From Oribacterium sp. C9 (lineage in GTDB: Bacteria; Bacillota; Clostridia; Lachnospirales; Lachnospiraceae): a DNA stretch of 64,000 bases. Below the pieces are notes generated by a model. That model was not told where the DNA came from, ran no database searches, and saw nothing but the letters and a program-made list of their open reading frames with translations. Numbering within the stretch: position 1 is the first letter of the stretch; each line of letters opens with the position of its first letter. The DNA lies in contig NZ_MUHW01000007.1 of NCBI RefSeq assembly GCF_002007235.1, forward strand, positions 80,158 to 144,157, given 5' to 3'. Shown here piece after piece: positions 54,605-64,000 of this stretch. The position numbers and the translations under genes were made by a program.

Positions 54605-55957
54605 TCACTCATCAAATCCCACGAACCATGTGATAACGAATCCGAGGACTGTAGCGATGACTGCTGCAACACATGCAAGTACGAAATTCTGCATTGTACC
54701 GCCAAGGAAGATAGGAAGTGTAAGGAATGAGCAGGATGCTGTTGCATAAGCACGAACATCGAACATACCTACGAAGATTCCAGTGATAGCTGCTGCAGCG
54801 ATTGCAGAGATAAGGGGCTTTCTGAGACGGATGAGACATCCGTAAAGTGCAGGCTCTGTTACTGAAAGAAGTGCTGTAACACCTGTTGAGATACCTGTCT
54901 GCTTGTTCTCTGCCTTCTTTGCCTTTACACCGACTGCAAGTGCTGCGCCTGCTATAGCGAGGTTAGCTGCAAGTGCCTTTGTGAAAAGAAGTGATGATCC
55001 ATAGGTTGTGATCTCGTTTACGATAAGCGGAGTGATGATAGTATGCATACCAACCATTACGAGAAGCGGGTGTAATGCTGAAAGAACTGCCATGCTGATT
55101 CCACCGAAGCTTGTGAGCCATACACAGAAGTTAGCGAGAGCTGTACCGATGATGGTTCCGATAGGTCCGAGGATGAGAAGTGTAAGTACGAACATCACGA
55201 GACCAAGGATAAATGGTCTGAGAATCGACTTAACAGCATCAGGAAGTACCTTCATGATCTGACGATCAAGCACTGCCATAACAGGAACCATCAGAAGTGC
55301 AGGCACGATATTTGATGTGTAGCTAACCTTTGTAAGAGCGATACCGAAAAGATCAAGCTCCTCAACGCCTGAAATAGTACCTGAGCAAAGGGCGAGCATC
55401 ACAAATGCTGCAACATATTCATTGGTCTTGAGACGACGTGCACCCGCGAAGGCTACCATAACAGGAAGATAGCTGTAAGCTGCCTGTGCCAATGCATTTA
55501 CCAGCACATATGTGTTTGTCTCTGTAGCTGCCGGATTCATGAACTTCACGATGGCAAGCAGTGCAGAGATAAGACCTGAACCGATAAGTACAGGAAGTGT
55601 CGGTGTGATACAGCCTGAGATAAACGCAAATACCTTACTTACTGCATTCTCCTTTGTATCTCCGTCTAGATTCTCGTTAACAGGTGCCTCTGCGCCTGTC
55701 TCCGGAAGCAGTGGAAGCATCTCATTGTAAAGCTGCTCTACAGAAGGTCCGATAACTATCTGATACTGTCCTGCCTGATCGATGACGCCCTTCACGCCTT
55801 CGATTGCCTTCAGTTCCTCTTCATTTGCCTTCTTCTTATCTGCAAGCACTAGGCGAAGTCTGGTCATACAGTGTGTATGAGTCTTTATGTTCTCAGCGCC
55901 GCCTACTGCAGCTATTATGGCAGGTGCCATAGTCTTAAAATCAAGTTCTTTCTTCAT
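54605..55957 (-). CDS. PTS EIIBC component, beta-glucoside/glucose superfamily
   Basis: A 450-residue phosphotransferase membrane protein. An N-terminal EIIB domain (about 1-80) carries the phospho-Cys in THTHCMTRLRLVL. The EIIC domain (about 105-445) has about ten TM helices with HPLLVMVGMHTIITPLIVNE and the sugar-site phrase SVTEPALYGCLIRLRKPL. There is no EIIA domain, so a separate IIA must donate phosphate. With the GH1 phospho-beta-glucosidase encoded just upstream it should import cellobiose or an aryl-beta-glucoside as the 6-phosphate. GGAG precedes the ATG. Confidence 0.92.
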   Translation of the reverse strand: MKKELDFKTMAPAIIAAVGGAENIKTHTHCMTRLRLVLADKKKANEEELKAIEGVKGVIDQAGQYQIVIGPSVEQLYNEMLPLLPETGAEAPVNENLDGDTKENAVSKVFAFISGCITPTLPVLIGSGLISALLAIVKFMNPAATETNTYVLVNALAQAAYSYLPVMVAFAGARRLKTNEYVAAFVMLALCSGTISGVEELDLFGIALTKVSYTSNIVPALLMVPVMAVLDRQIMKVLPDAVKSILRPFILGLVMFVLTLLILGPIGTIIGTALANFCVWLTSFGGISMAVLSALHPLLVMVGMHTIITPLIVNEITTYGSSLLFTKALAANLAIAGAALAVGVKAKKAENKQTGISTGVTALLSVTEPALYGCLIRLRKPLISAIAAAAITGIFVGMFDVRAYATASCSFLTLPIFLGGTMQNFVLACVAAVIATVLGFVITWFVGFDE

Positions 55958-56052
55958 TGTTGCTCTCCTTCTCAGATATGTCAGGTCTTTCTAAGCCAGT
56001 AAAAGATCCGACTTTATATTTATCTCCGGACCCCCTTCAGATCCGGCCAGAT

Positions 56053-57543
<1,491 letters not shown>

Positions 57544-57555
57544 TTAAAAAAAATA

Positions 57556-57604
57556 AATCCATTCCATAAATTGCAATGTTTCTGTGCAATAAATGGAATG
57601 GATT
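57556..57604 (-). terminator. Terminator between the PRD regulator gene and the GH1-PTS genes
   Basis: A 20-bp stem with two mismatches (AATCCATTCCAT...ATTGCA) and on the minus strand TTTATTTTTTTT. It ends the regulator transcript and lies in the GH1 leader, so it could also be a control point for the operon. Confidence 0.85.
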
Positions 57605-57679
57605 ACTGAACGTAAATTAGTTGTACCGGACATGAAATCCGCAGATTTTCTCTAACACCTTTAAAATATGAAAAAACGA

Positions 57680-59539
57680 TTACATGAGAGTATCAGCTTG
57701 ACCCGATAACAGCTCTGATTTCAGCTCATCCAGCTTACCGGGTAATAGTAACTCTCTGATACAATTATAAAACCCGATGCATTCACAGCTTTCCGTGTAG
57801 TAATTTGTCTCTATGATAAAACGGATATTAGTTCCTCTGTGCAGCACAGGCTTTTCCAGATAGAAGACCGTTATACTGTTTTCTCCGGCTTTCTTATGAT
57901 GAACATAAGGCATCAGATAGGCATCCGTATCCAGTACAAACTCGTAATTGTCATCTACATTATCGGTACTGTTATCAGTATCAGTTACTACATCATTATT
58001 GGCATTGCTATTGGCGTTTGCAGCAAAAGAATATGTCTCAGCGATTTCGGCCTTCACATATTTTTTTATCAGTTCCTCAAGCTCCCTGTCCTTTATACGC
58101 TGTTTTATCTCCTTTAACCGCCTGCTTATAAGCTCATACTCATTATCAAGGGCGAAGAGCTTTACAAGCACAGCCTCCGGGCATGAAAGCGCCATGGACG
58201 CACTGGCTGTGAGGATCAAAACATTATCCTGCTCAGGCACATACTTCCTGCTAAGCTCCTTATTTAACCAAAGATAATGTTCAACTACCGTTACCCGTCC
58301 CACCTCATTAGGGAAATGCTCCTCCATCCACTGCTTCATAGGCCAAACAAGGCTCGGATTCTTCGATGTAACTATGATGCAGTCAACAGGCTTCTCCTTA
58401 GACCTTATAGCCATGGCAACATACAGGGCAACAAATGTAACTTCCGTTTCCGGCACCTTGAATCCAAAGGCCTCTTCAAAACAGCACACTACTATCTGGG
58501 TTGCAAGGACATAGGTCCGGTTTATCTCCCTCTTATAGTAATTGCTTATATGGTGCCCATATTCCGCACGCTGATGAAGCTTATAAACATGAAGGATAAA
58601 TCTCAGTTTCTCATCCTCCTTCATGGAAAGCTCCAGTCCGAAAGTTTCCCTGACGCACTCACTGAACCGCTGATATGCCGGTTCCCATTCAGTGATCCAT
58701 GCCTTTCTTGTATCAGGAATCTCTATAAGAAATGCAGGAAGTTCATTGAGCTTCGCCTGAAGATCCTGCTTCTCAGAATCCGAAAAGGACATTCCTGTCA
58801 CGGAATAGATTATGTCCATTAGCTCATTCATGAGAGACGATATGGCAAGCCCATGATCCATTTGTTCCAATGTATATCCCATACTGCTTCTGATAAGAGA
58901 CAATACCATATATCTCCTGAAACTCCTCAGGGATTCCCCGGAAACATGATACTGATGTGAAACGAAAAGCTTTGCCATGTAGGAACGCATTATGCCGTCA
59001 AGCCCTCTGTATTTGGCAGATACATCAGGCGCATAGATTTCTGCCGATTCCCTGTCAAACACTTTGGTGAGATACTGCCTTTTCTGAAATTCAGGTAGCT
59101 CTACGATAACTCCCTTTGTCCTGTTCACTGTAACAAGCTTTTTAAGAACACTTGAATTTTCTATAGTCCTGTAAACTGTCCCCTTGGATAGAAAAAGCTT
59201 TCCTGCCAGCGCCTCCATGCTGATGTAATCTTTCTCGAAAAGAAGTGCCGAAAGGATGTCATTGACCCTCTGCTCCGGCATCAGCATGGTCTGACGGTCA
59301 TCCGCCTGTGCAAGAATGGTCTCCCTCGCCTTTTCGCTGAAATTCTTCACCGCATAACCGTGCTTTCCCACATTGATGATAGCTGCCCCATCTTCGAGAC
59401 TTTTGTTAATGTCTCTGATCTCAGTTTGCAGAGTACGCAAAGAAATCCCGGCTTTTGCAGCCAGGTGATCCGCATTCATCCCTTCAGGGTGATTTAAAAG
59501 ATATGAAATTATGTAGATTTGTCTGTTGCTAAGTTCCAT
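57680..59539 (-). CDS. BglG/MtlR-type PRD transcriptional regulator
   Basis: A 619-residue multidomain regulator. It has an N-terminal HTH (IYIISYLLNHPEGMNADHLAA), a second Mga-like HTH (about 90-150, LLFEKDYISMEALAGKLFL), two PRD regions (about 180-290 and 300-390, the second with ILHVYKLHQRAEYGHH), an EIIB-like stretch (about 395-480) and a degenerate EIIA-like C-terminus. One expected PRD histidine appears as Tyr (FVALYVAMAIR), and the EIIB-like part lacks a Cys, so its phosphorylation control may be reduced. An Asn/Asp-rich insert sits near residues 510-535. It should control the GH1-PTS operon downstream. The start codon has no strong ribosome site. Confidence 0.85.
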   Translation of the reverse strand: MELSNRQIYIISYLLNHPEGMNADHLAAKAGISLRTLQTEIRDINKSLEDGAAIINVGKHGYAVKNFSEKARETILAQADDRQTMLMPEQRVNDILSALLFEKDYISMEALAGKLFLSKGTVYRTIENSSVLKKLVTVNRTKGVIVELPEFQKRQYLTKVFDRESAEIYAPDVSAKYRGLDGIMRSYMAKLFVSHQYHVSGESLRSFRRYMVLSLIRSSMGYTLEQMDHGLAISSLMNELMDIIYSVTGMSFSDSEKQDLQAKLNELPAFLIEIPDTRKAWITEWEPAYQRFSECVRETFGLELSMKEDEKLRFILHVYKLHQRAEYGHHISNYYKREINRTYVLATQIVVCCFEEAFGFKVPETEVTFVALYVAMAIRSKEKPVDCIIVTSKNPSLVWPMKQWMEEHFPNEVGRVTVVEHYLWLNKELSRKYVPEQDNVLILTASASMALSCPEAVLVKLFALDNEYELISRRLKEIKQRIKDRELEELIKKYVKAEIAETYSFAANANSNANNDVVTDTDNSTDNVDDNYEFVLDTDAYLMPYVHHKKAGENSITVFYLEKPVLHRGTNIRFIIETNYYTESCECIGFYNCIRELLLPGKLDELKSELLSGQADTLM

Positions 59540-59562
59540 GGTTTAGTGTCTTTATATAAAAG

Positions 59563-59590
59563 AAACGAGAGACCTTTCAGCCTCTCGTTT
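59563..59590 (-). terminator. Intrinsic terminator after the HAD nucleotidase gene
   Basis: AAACGAGAG pairs with CTCTCGTTT around a 10-base loop, followed on the minus strand by TTTCTTTT; 24 bases before the PRD regulator start. Confidence 0.82.
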
Positions 59591-59634
59591 AAAACTCTAC
59601 TCTTCGGTCGGTTTTCATTTTACCGTACTGTGGT

Positions 59635-60231
59635 CTACTGAACAAGACCTCTTATAGTATCCCAGTCAGGGCAACGACGATAATTTACCCCCGGAAGATC
59701 ACATCCCTGATTCCATGGACGATCAAATACCATAACCTTCATTTCCGGCAGATGTTCAAAAAAGCGGAATGCCAATGGTGAATCCTCAACCGCATAATCA
59801 AAATGCATCTTGTAGTAATCCTCAAGCTCCAGATTGAACTCACTGTTCTTTATGAAGCTGTCACGTCCGTACTTGTTGAAACAGTATAATCTGACCCGAT
59901 CGAGGCCATGTCTGTCAAGCCATTCACGGGATGCGTCATAGGCACTTCCGGGACGTCCGGTTATTATTGATACATCATAGCCTTTATCTATCCAACTGTT
60001 TATAGTCATAGATGCACCCGGAGTCTCATCATAAGATAAAAGAACCTCCGGCTTATGAGCTTCTATCATAAGATGCTCATACTGCTCGTCTTCCAAAGAA
60101 AAGGTTTTTTGAAGATTAAAGAACCGAATATTCTCATATGGAACCTTTATATCAAAAAGCTCTTCCACAAATCCGGAAAAGTGTCTCGCAGTCTCACATA
60201 AACAATCATCAAAATCAACGTATATTTTCAT
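59635..60231 (-). CDS. HAD-family 5'-nucleotidase (NT5C-like)
   Basis: A 198-residue HAD hydrolase of the 5'(3')-deoxyribonucleotidase type. Motif I is YVDFDDCLCET, motif II is VSIITGRPGSA, the Lys is in CFNKYGRDSFIKN, and motif IV is YAVEDSPLAFRF. The final PWNQG...VNYRRCPDWDTI fits the family. It probably removes phosphate from nucleoside monophosphates. AGGAG is 7 bases before the ATG. It stands between two terminators. Confidence 0.85.
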   Translation of the reverse strand: MKIYVDFDDCLCETARHFSGFVEELFDIKVPYENIRFFNLQKTFSLEDEQYEHLMIEAHKPEVLLSYDETPGASMTINSWIDKGYDVSIITGRPGSAYDASREWLDRHGLDRVRLYCFNKYGRDSFIKNSEFNLELEDYYKMHFDYAVEDSPLAFRFFEHLPEMKVMVFDRPWNQGCDLPGVNYRRCPDWDTIRGLVQ

Positions 60232-60309
60232 CTCTGGTCTCCTAATCTTGATATCACAAATATTATATACATAAATCCAAATTGTTAAAGGAATATATGA
60301 TACTCCGCA

Positions 60310-60347
60310 AAAAAGAAGAAAGCGGGAAGCCTAAGCTTCCCACTTTC
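60310..60347 (-). terminator. Intrinsic terminator after the YjeM-like permease gene
   Basis: GAAAG-CGGGAAGC pairs with GCTTCCC-CTTTC (one mismatch) and is followed on the minus strand by TTCTTCTTTTTT. Confidence 0.88.
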
Positions 60348-60383
60348 TATTTAAGCTATATAAATCAACTATCCGTTTAATGC

Positions 60384-61925
60384 TTATGCAATAATATTTG
60401 TGTCTAGAAGTTCCTCTTCTTCCACCTTACCGGCAGCAACGCGCTTCTCATAACCTCTGTATATAAGCCATGCTACAAATCCGAAGATAACCGGGCCACT
60501 GAGTGACCAGAAGGTTGTCTTGAAATCACCGTCCAGTGCAGGCTGAATGATAGCAAACACATTTGCAAAGAGAAGTGTCAGTGTTACGATATATCCCCAA
60601 ATCTTGGCTGATTTGTTTGATTTGTAAACAACAAAGCTGCGGTCCACACCTTCCAGTTCCTTGAATTTAGGAAAAGCGAACGAAATGAACATATATGGAA
60701 CAGTCATGCCGACATTGACCATAGCTGTCAGTATCAGGAAGAACTGCTGCATGGAATCTCCTCCGAAAGATACCAGAAGTATCATAAGAGAAACTATGGC
60801 ACACTGGATCCACATGGCGTTCTTAGGCATGCCATCCTCCGCGATAACTCCCATATTTCCCGGCCAAAGCTCTGAAGGAGTACCCTCTATAAGCTGCTTA
60901 AGAGGAGAATAAACAAGTGTAAACATTGCCCCTAAAAGCGCAAGGAGCATGATGAGCGCATATACGCGGGCAAATCCGTGAGCGAGCATTATCTGAGTAG
61001 CCTCTGATGCTCCGAAAGTTTCACCGAAAACGGCTGCAAAGTTTGACATGATAACATATGAAACATTGCCAAGTGTGATGTTGTCAGCGCCAAGTATCTC
61101 ACTATAATTTGTGAAAGAACCCACAAGCATGATCAGGAGACCGTAGCCCACTACTATTACCATGGCTGCAGTTACGATTCCCTTAGGGAAGTTCTTCTTC
61201 GCATTTTCAGTCTTATCTACCAGACCACCTACAGCTTCTATTCCACCATATGCAAAAAGTGCATATACGATGAATGACAGGATCATCACGGGACTTCCCT
61301 GATATGCAGCATTGAGCGGTGTCTTCAGAGACTCGAGGCCCTCAAAAGGCTGAAGGAGCTCACCGTGTCTCGCTACGATCATCACTATGGATCCAATAAC
61401 AACGAGTGCATTGATGGTAAGTACAGCCGAACCACCGATGGAAGTCACTTTACTTATTTTGTCGATTCCCTTCGTATCAAAATAAGTGATAAATACAAAA
61501 AAGATCACTGCCATGATTCCGAGCAGTCTGGAACCGGACAAATACTCTGATCCAAAGAAGGACCAGCTTGAGGTACAATCCATTCCAAATATAAGATTTG
61601 ATACCGGAACCCATATACCGGATGAAACATTGACCATCCAGAGTACATAGGAGGTATACCACATAAATGTTCCGATAAATGCGTATTTAGGTCCCACAGA
61701 CTTACACATCCATGAGTACATGCCACCTGTCTCATTACGAAATGCTGAGCCGAACTCTGCAACCATAAATGCAAATGGTATAAAAAACAGGATACCTGAA
61801 ACGACAAACCATGGGATAGCTGCATAACCCATGAGATAGTAGGATCTCGGTATGTTGTTAAAACCGTATACCGATGTGAAAATCATCAGTATCAGCGCTG
61901 CCAGACTTAGTTTCTTCTCATTCAT
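60384..61925 (-). CDS. yjeM: YjeM-like amino-acid permease (APC family)
   Basis: A 513-residue, 12-TM APC transporter of the glutamate/GABA antiporter group. It tracks E. coli YjeM along its length: LILMIFTSVYGFNNIPRSYY, GGMYSWMCKSVGPKYAFIGT, FAYGGIEAVGGLVDKTEN and YSPLKQLIEGTPSELWP. The substrate of YjeM is not settled. The symbol is by close resemblance. The ribosome site (AAGGA, 3 bases from the ATG) is tight. Confidence 0.9.
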   Translation of the reverse strand: MNEKKLSLAALILMIFTSVYGFNNIPRSYYLMGYAAIPWFVVSGILFFIPFAFMVAEFGSAFRNETGGMYSWMCKSVGPKYAFIGTFMWYTSYVLWMVNVSSGIWVPVSNLIFGMDCTSSWSFFGSEYLSGSRLLGIMAVIFFVFITYFDTKGIDKISKVTSIGGSAVLTINALVVIGSIVMIVARHGELLQPFEGLESLKTPLNAAYQGSPVMILSFIVYALFAYGGIEAVGGLVDKTENAKKNFPKGIVTAAMVIVVGYGLLIMLVGSFTNYSEILGADNITLGNVSYVIMSNFAAVFGETFGASEATQIMLAHGFARVYALIMLLALLGAMFTLVYSPLKQLIEGTPSELWPGNMGVIAEDGMPKNAMWIQCAIVSLMILLVSFGGDSMQQFFLILTAMVNVGMTVPYMFISFAFPKFKELEGVDRSFVVYKSNKSAKIWGYIVTLTLLFANVFAIIQPALDGDFKTTFWSLSGPVIFGFVAWLIYRGYEKRVAAGKVEEEELLDTNIIA

Positions 61926-62011
61926 AAATCCTTACTTACTGTACAAATGTACACTTAATCTCCCTTCTTTTTATGAAGCAAAAATGAAAAAATCGCCTTC
62001 ACAAGAATGAT

Positions 62012-62039
62012 TTAATATAATGCACCGTTATGGCGTCAA
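62012..62039 (-). promoter_or_regulatory. Candidate promoter of the YjeM-like gene
   Basis: Minus-strand TTGACG (62034-62039) and TATTAA (62012-62017) with 16-base spacing, about 85 bases before the start. Confidence 0.45.
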
Positions 62040-62129
62040 TAGCCACGGATTATACCATATCCTGTGTTCATTTACAACAATTGTATGAAGGGTGTAGAAA
62101 AAGCTATGTCCGGGATATAAATGTCTGAA

Positions 62130-62234
62130 CTATCCCCAAATCAGCCATACAAACAGATAGCCTGCTGTTGCAGCAATGAGGGTAAGCGAAAGTACGATCT
62201 TCATAAAGTCAGCATAAAAAAAGACCACGTACAT
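62130..62234 (-). CDS. Possible 34-residue single-helix membrane protein
   Basis: A tiny frame, MYVVFFYADFMKIVLSLTLI then AATAGYLFVWLIWG, forms one hydrophobic helix with a Lys near the start. GAGG is 4 bases before the ATG. It lies just downstream of the NRAMP-like gene on the same strand and might be an accessory subunit. Against it, the ATG lies inside that gene's terminator hairpin, and the length is short enough to arise by chance. Confidence 0.35.
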   Translation of the reverse strand: MYVVFFYADFMKIVLSLTLIAATAGYLFVWLIWG

Positions 62235-62254
62235 GAATCCTCATGCACATGGCC
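62214..62254 (-). terminator. Intrinsic terminator after the NRAMP-like gene
   Basis: On the minus strand GGCCATGTGCATGA pairs with TCATGTACGTGGTC (three G-U pairs) around GGAT, followed by TTTTTTT. Two smaller hairpins (62279-62298 and 62303-62320) lie between it and the stop codon. Confidence 0.85.
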
Positions 62255-62333
62255 CTTTATCATACTATTCTCTTTTCCGGTGATCCCTTCAAATCACCGT
62301 CCGACTGACATCTGTCAGTCAAATCTCACACTA

Positions 62334-63653
62334 TCAGCCGCCGATAAATGAATTGATCAGCTTTGGAACCTGTGTCTGAAGTGCACTGGATGTCATATAA
62401 AGTGCGAACAGGTAGCAGATAGTCATTGAAACCTGTAAAAGTCTGGGTGACTCCATGCCCTCGTAGAGCTCCTTCTTCCAAAGGATCAGAAGCATGAACA
62501 GACCTGCAACAGGTGTAGCGATGGATGTAGCTACGTTAGCGATGAAGATAAGCTGTGTAGGTGATCCGCCATATGAGAAGCAGATAACTGTAGCAACAGC
62601 AAGACATGCAAGGCAAAGAACCTTAACAGGCTTTGACTCAAGTCCGGTCTCCTTGTTAAGACCTGCATTCAGAAGAACCACGCCTCTCTGAGTATTTCCG
62701 AGAAGTGAAGAGAAACCTGCGCCGATGATAGCGATACCCATTACGATAGGTGCTGCAGTGCCGAGGAATGGTCTGAGAAGCTCTCCGAGCTGTGCAGGAG
62801 CCTTGATAGTCTCACCTGTAGGGTTAAGAACGATAGCACCAACCAGAACGATAGCACCTGAAATAAGTACAACAGTTACGATATGTGTGATAGCATCTGC
62901 ACGCATTGCACCGTTGAAGAGATCTTCCTTCTTCCACTTCTTCTCAAGTCCGAGATATGTGCCGTAGATTCCGGCTGTAACAGCTGCGTTTGTGCTGATG
63001 TATGCAAGAGATGTTGTAAGTGATCCCTCAGGGAACTTAGGTGATACAAAGCCCTGAGCCATAGCGCCTATATTTGGGCCGCCTGTTGCTATGAGTGTTG
63101 CAAAGAATGCAACGATCATACCGATGATACAGATGGTTATACCCTTCTCAACCTTTGAATAAACGCCCTTTGTAAGGTAGCAGAATGCCAGGATTCCAAG
63201 CATTATCAGAGAACCGATTCTCCAGTCAAAACCGAAGATAAGATTTACACCTGCGCCGGTTCCGGTGATATTACCAAGTGTGAAGAAGAAACACGATAAG
63301 AACAACGCCACTCCACAGAAGCCTGAAGCAATCCCGCCGTAGTAATGTCTGATAGCGTGTAATATAGGCATACCTGTCATTATAGATATCCTATAAGATG
63401 TCATGGTAAATGTGATTCCCATGATGATGATAGGAATAAGAAGCCACATCATCTGATAGCCATAATTTGCACCCATCATGGCAGATGTAGTGATATTTCC
63501 AGGTCCGATAACTATTCCTGTAAGTATGATTCCCGGTCCAACCTTTTTAACTAACTCCTTGAAGCTTAACTTCTTAACCTCACTCGGATTAAAGCCAAGT
63601 CTTTCTTGCACAGTTCCAACAGTCTTTGTTGGCTGGTTTAATGCAATCTCCAT
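62334..63653 (-). CDS. NRAMP-fold transporter lacking canonical metal ligands
   Basis: A 439-residue, 11-TM member of the NRAMP family. The TM1 motif that is DPGN in metal transporters reads IVIGPGNITTSAMMGA, with Gly for the metal-binding Asp. In TM6, where metal transporters have MPH, the aligned segment reads TNAAVTAGIYGTYLG, without Met or His. Residues that bind Mn/Fe are therefore missing, and the substrate may not be a transition metal. Bacillus YcsG, in a 5-oxoproline-related operon, is a distant precedent for such proteins. AAGGAG precedes the ATG. The leader is nearly 290 bases and rich in inverted repeats. Confidence 0.85.
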   Translation of the reverse strand: MEIALNQPTKTVGTVQERLGFNPSEVKKLSFKELVKKVGPGIILTGIVIGPGNITTSAMMGANYGYQMMWLLIPIIIMGITFTMTSYRISIMTGMPILHAIRHYYGGIASGFCGVALFLSCFFFTLGNITGTGAGVNLIFGFDWRIGSLIMLGILAFCYLTKGVYSKVEKGITICIIGMIVAFFATLIATGGPNIGAMAQGFVSPKFPEGSLTTSLAYISTNAAVTAGIYGTYLGLEKKWKKEDLFNGAMRADAITHIVTVVLISGAIVLVGAIVLNPTGETIKAPAQLGELLRPFLGTAAPIVMGIAIIGAGFSSLLGNTQRGVVLLNAGLNKETGLESKPVKVLCLACLAVATVICFSYGGSPTQLIFIANVATSIATPVAGLFMLLILWKKELYEGMESPRLLQVSMTICYLFALYMTSSALQTQVPKLINSFIGG

Positions 63654-63943
63654 ATATTATCTCCTTATTTACTGTGGGAACGTCAGCCTTCTTTTCACTC
63701 GGTCCGACGTCACTTATCAGGTCACCTATAACCTGCCACAAAACTCATATACGACCAAACCCTCTTTTCACGAACGGCCTTTCAGCTAAGAGGTAATCCT
63801 TTAATCATCTGTGCCCTTCTGAAAGGCGAGAGATCATGCTGTAAAAGCCAGTTAATTAAGCATGATCCCTGCCATCTGATTTAAAAAGCTAAATTCCGGA
63901 TCCCGTTTGGACGTATCCCCTTTTAATTATTTTATGTTTATAT
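63654..63943 (-). other. Structured 290-base leader of the NRAMP-like gene
   Basis: No coding frame. Three inverted repeats follow each other on the minus strand: GATCATGCT/AGCATGATC (63832-63867), GCCTTTCAG/CTGAAAGGC (63777-63827) and CAGGT/ACCTG (63719-63736). None has a U-run, so they are not plain terminators. I match no known riboswitch class. Confidence 0.4.
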
Positions 63944-64000
63944 TTAAGCGAACTTGCTCATATCAACCTTGTCGAGACCACTGTTCTTGATACCCTTAGC
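63944..64000 (-). CDS. 3' end of a gene running off the window
   Basis: The last 18 codons and TAA stop (63944-63946) of a minus-strand frame, ending ...KNSGLDKVDMSKFA. It is open to the window edge and has coding-like codons, but is too short to identify. Confidence 0.55.
   Translation of the reverse strand, partial: AKGIKNSGLDKVDMSKFA

Overview
The window looks like a chromosomal segment of a Gram-positive, anaerobic, saccharolytic, probably motile Firmicute, most likely a Lachnospiraceae of the Butyrivibrio/Roseburia type. The evidence is moderate GC, AGGAGG ribosome sites and sigma-A promoters, many intrinsic terminators, a cellobiose phosphorylase locus, MsmEFG-like ABC modules without their own ATPase, a chemotaxis receptor, and a YjdF gene behind a structured leader. 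Assignment below family level is not possible from sequence reading alone. No rRNA, tRNA, CRISPR array, transposase, integrase or phage gene was recognised.

Layout. 1-6.9 kb: glycerol dehydrogenase, an HD phosphohydrolase, a GHKL kinase/LytTR regulator pair, a CPBP membrane protease, a small Cys-rich protein and a DUF2798 membrane protein. 7-16.6 kb: a minus-strand run with a chemotaxis receptor, GNAT, a remnant of a cell-wall-binding protein, aldo/keto reductase, nitroreductase, GH13 alpha-glucosidase, ZIP transporter, NudC-like Nudix enzyme and MATE exporter. 17-19.3 kb: a zinc secondary-alcohol dehydrogenase followed by a CobW-type GTPase. 19.3-24.9 kb: a secreted protein, a MarR regulator, a 200-bp three-hairpin element, a hydrolase/membrane fusion, DUF975 and CapA. 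24.9-27.6 kb: dipeptidase PepD and a DUF819 permease.

27.8-36.1 kb is a cello-oligosaccharide locus: LacI regulator, binding protein, two permeases, cytoplasmic GH5, and divergent GH94 cellobiose phosphorylase. Two copies of one 15-bp operator sit just downstream of the two divergent promoters. 36.1-41 kb: yjdF with its leader RNA, a lipoprotein, an AGCS symporter and a PfoR-like PTS IIC protein.

41-50.4 kb is a second sugar locus: a DUF5107/TPR protein, an AraC regulator, an AraGHF-like ABC transporter and an aldose epimerase. Two 30-bp direct-repeat sites with the same geometry relative to candidate -10 boxes tie the DUF5107 gene and the ABC operon into one putative AraC regulon. 50.5-54.3 kb: tctCBA behind a shikimate kinase gene. 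54.5-59.5 kb: a PTS beta-glucoside operon with phospho-beta-glucosidase and a PRD regulator. 59.6-64 kb: a HAD nucleotidase, a YjeM-like amino-acid antiporter, an atypical NRAMP-fold transporter and the 3' end of one more gene.

I see no clearly new defence or mobile system. The most noteworthy signals are regulatory (the AraC and LacI site pairs, the MarR-region promoter flanked by repeats), the three-hairpin element at 20499-20713, the NRAMP homologue lacking metal-ligand residues with a possible tiny membrane protein after it, and the aroK-tctCBA association.
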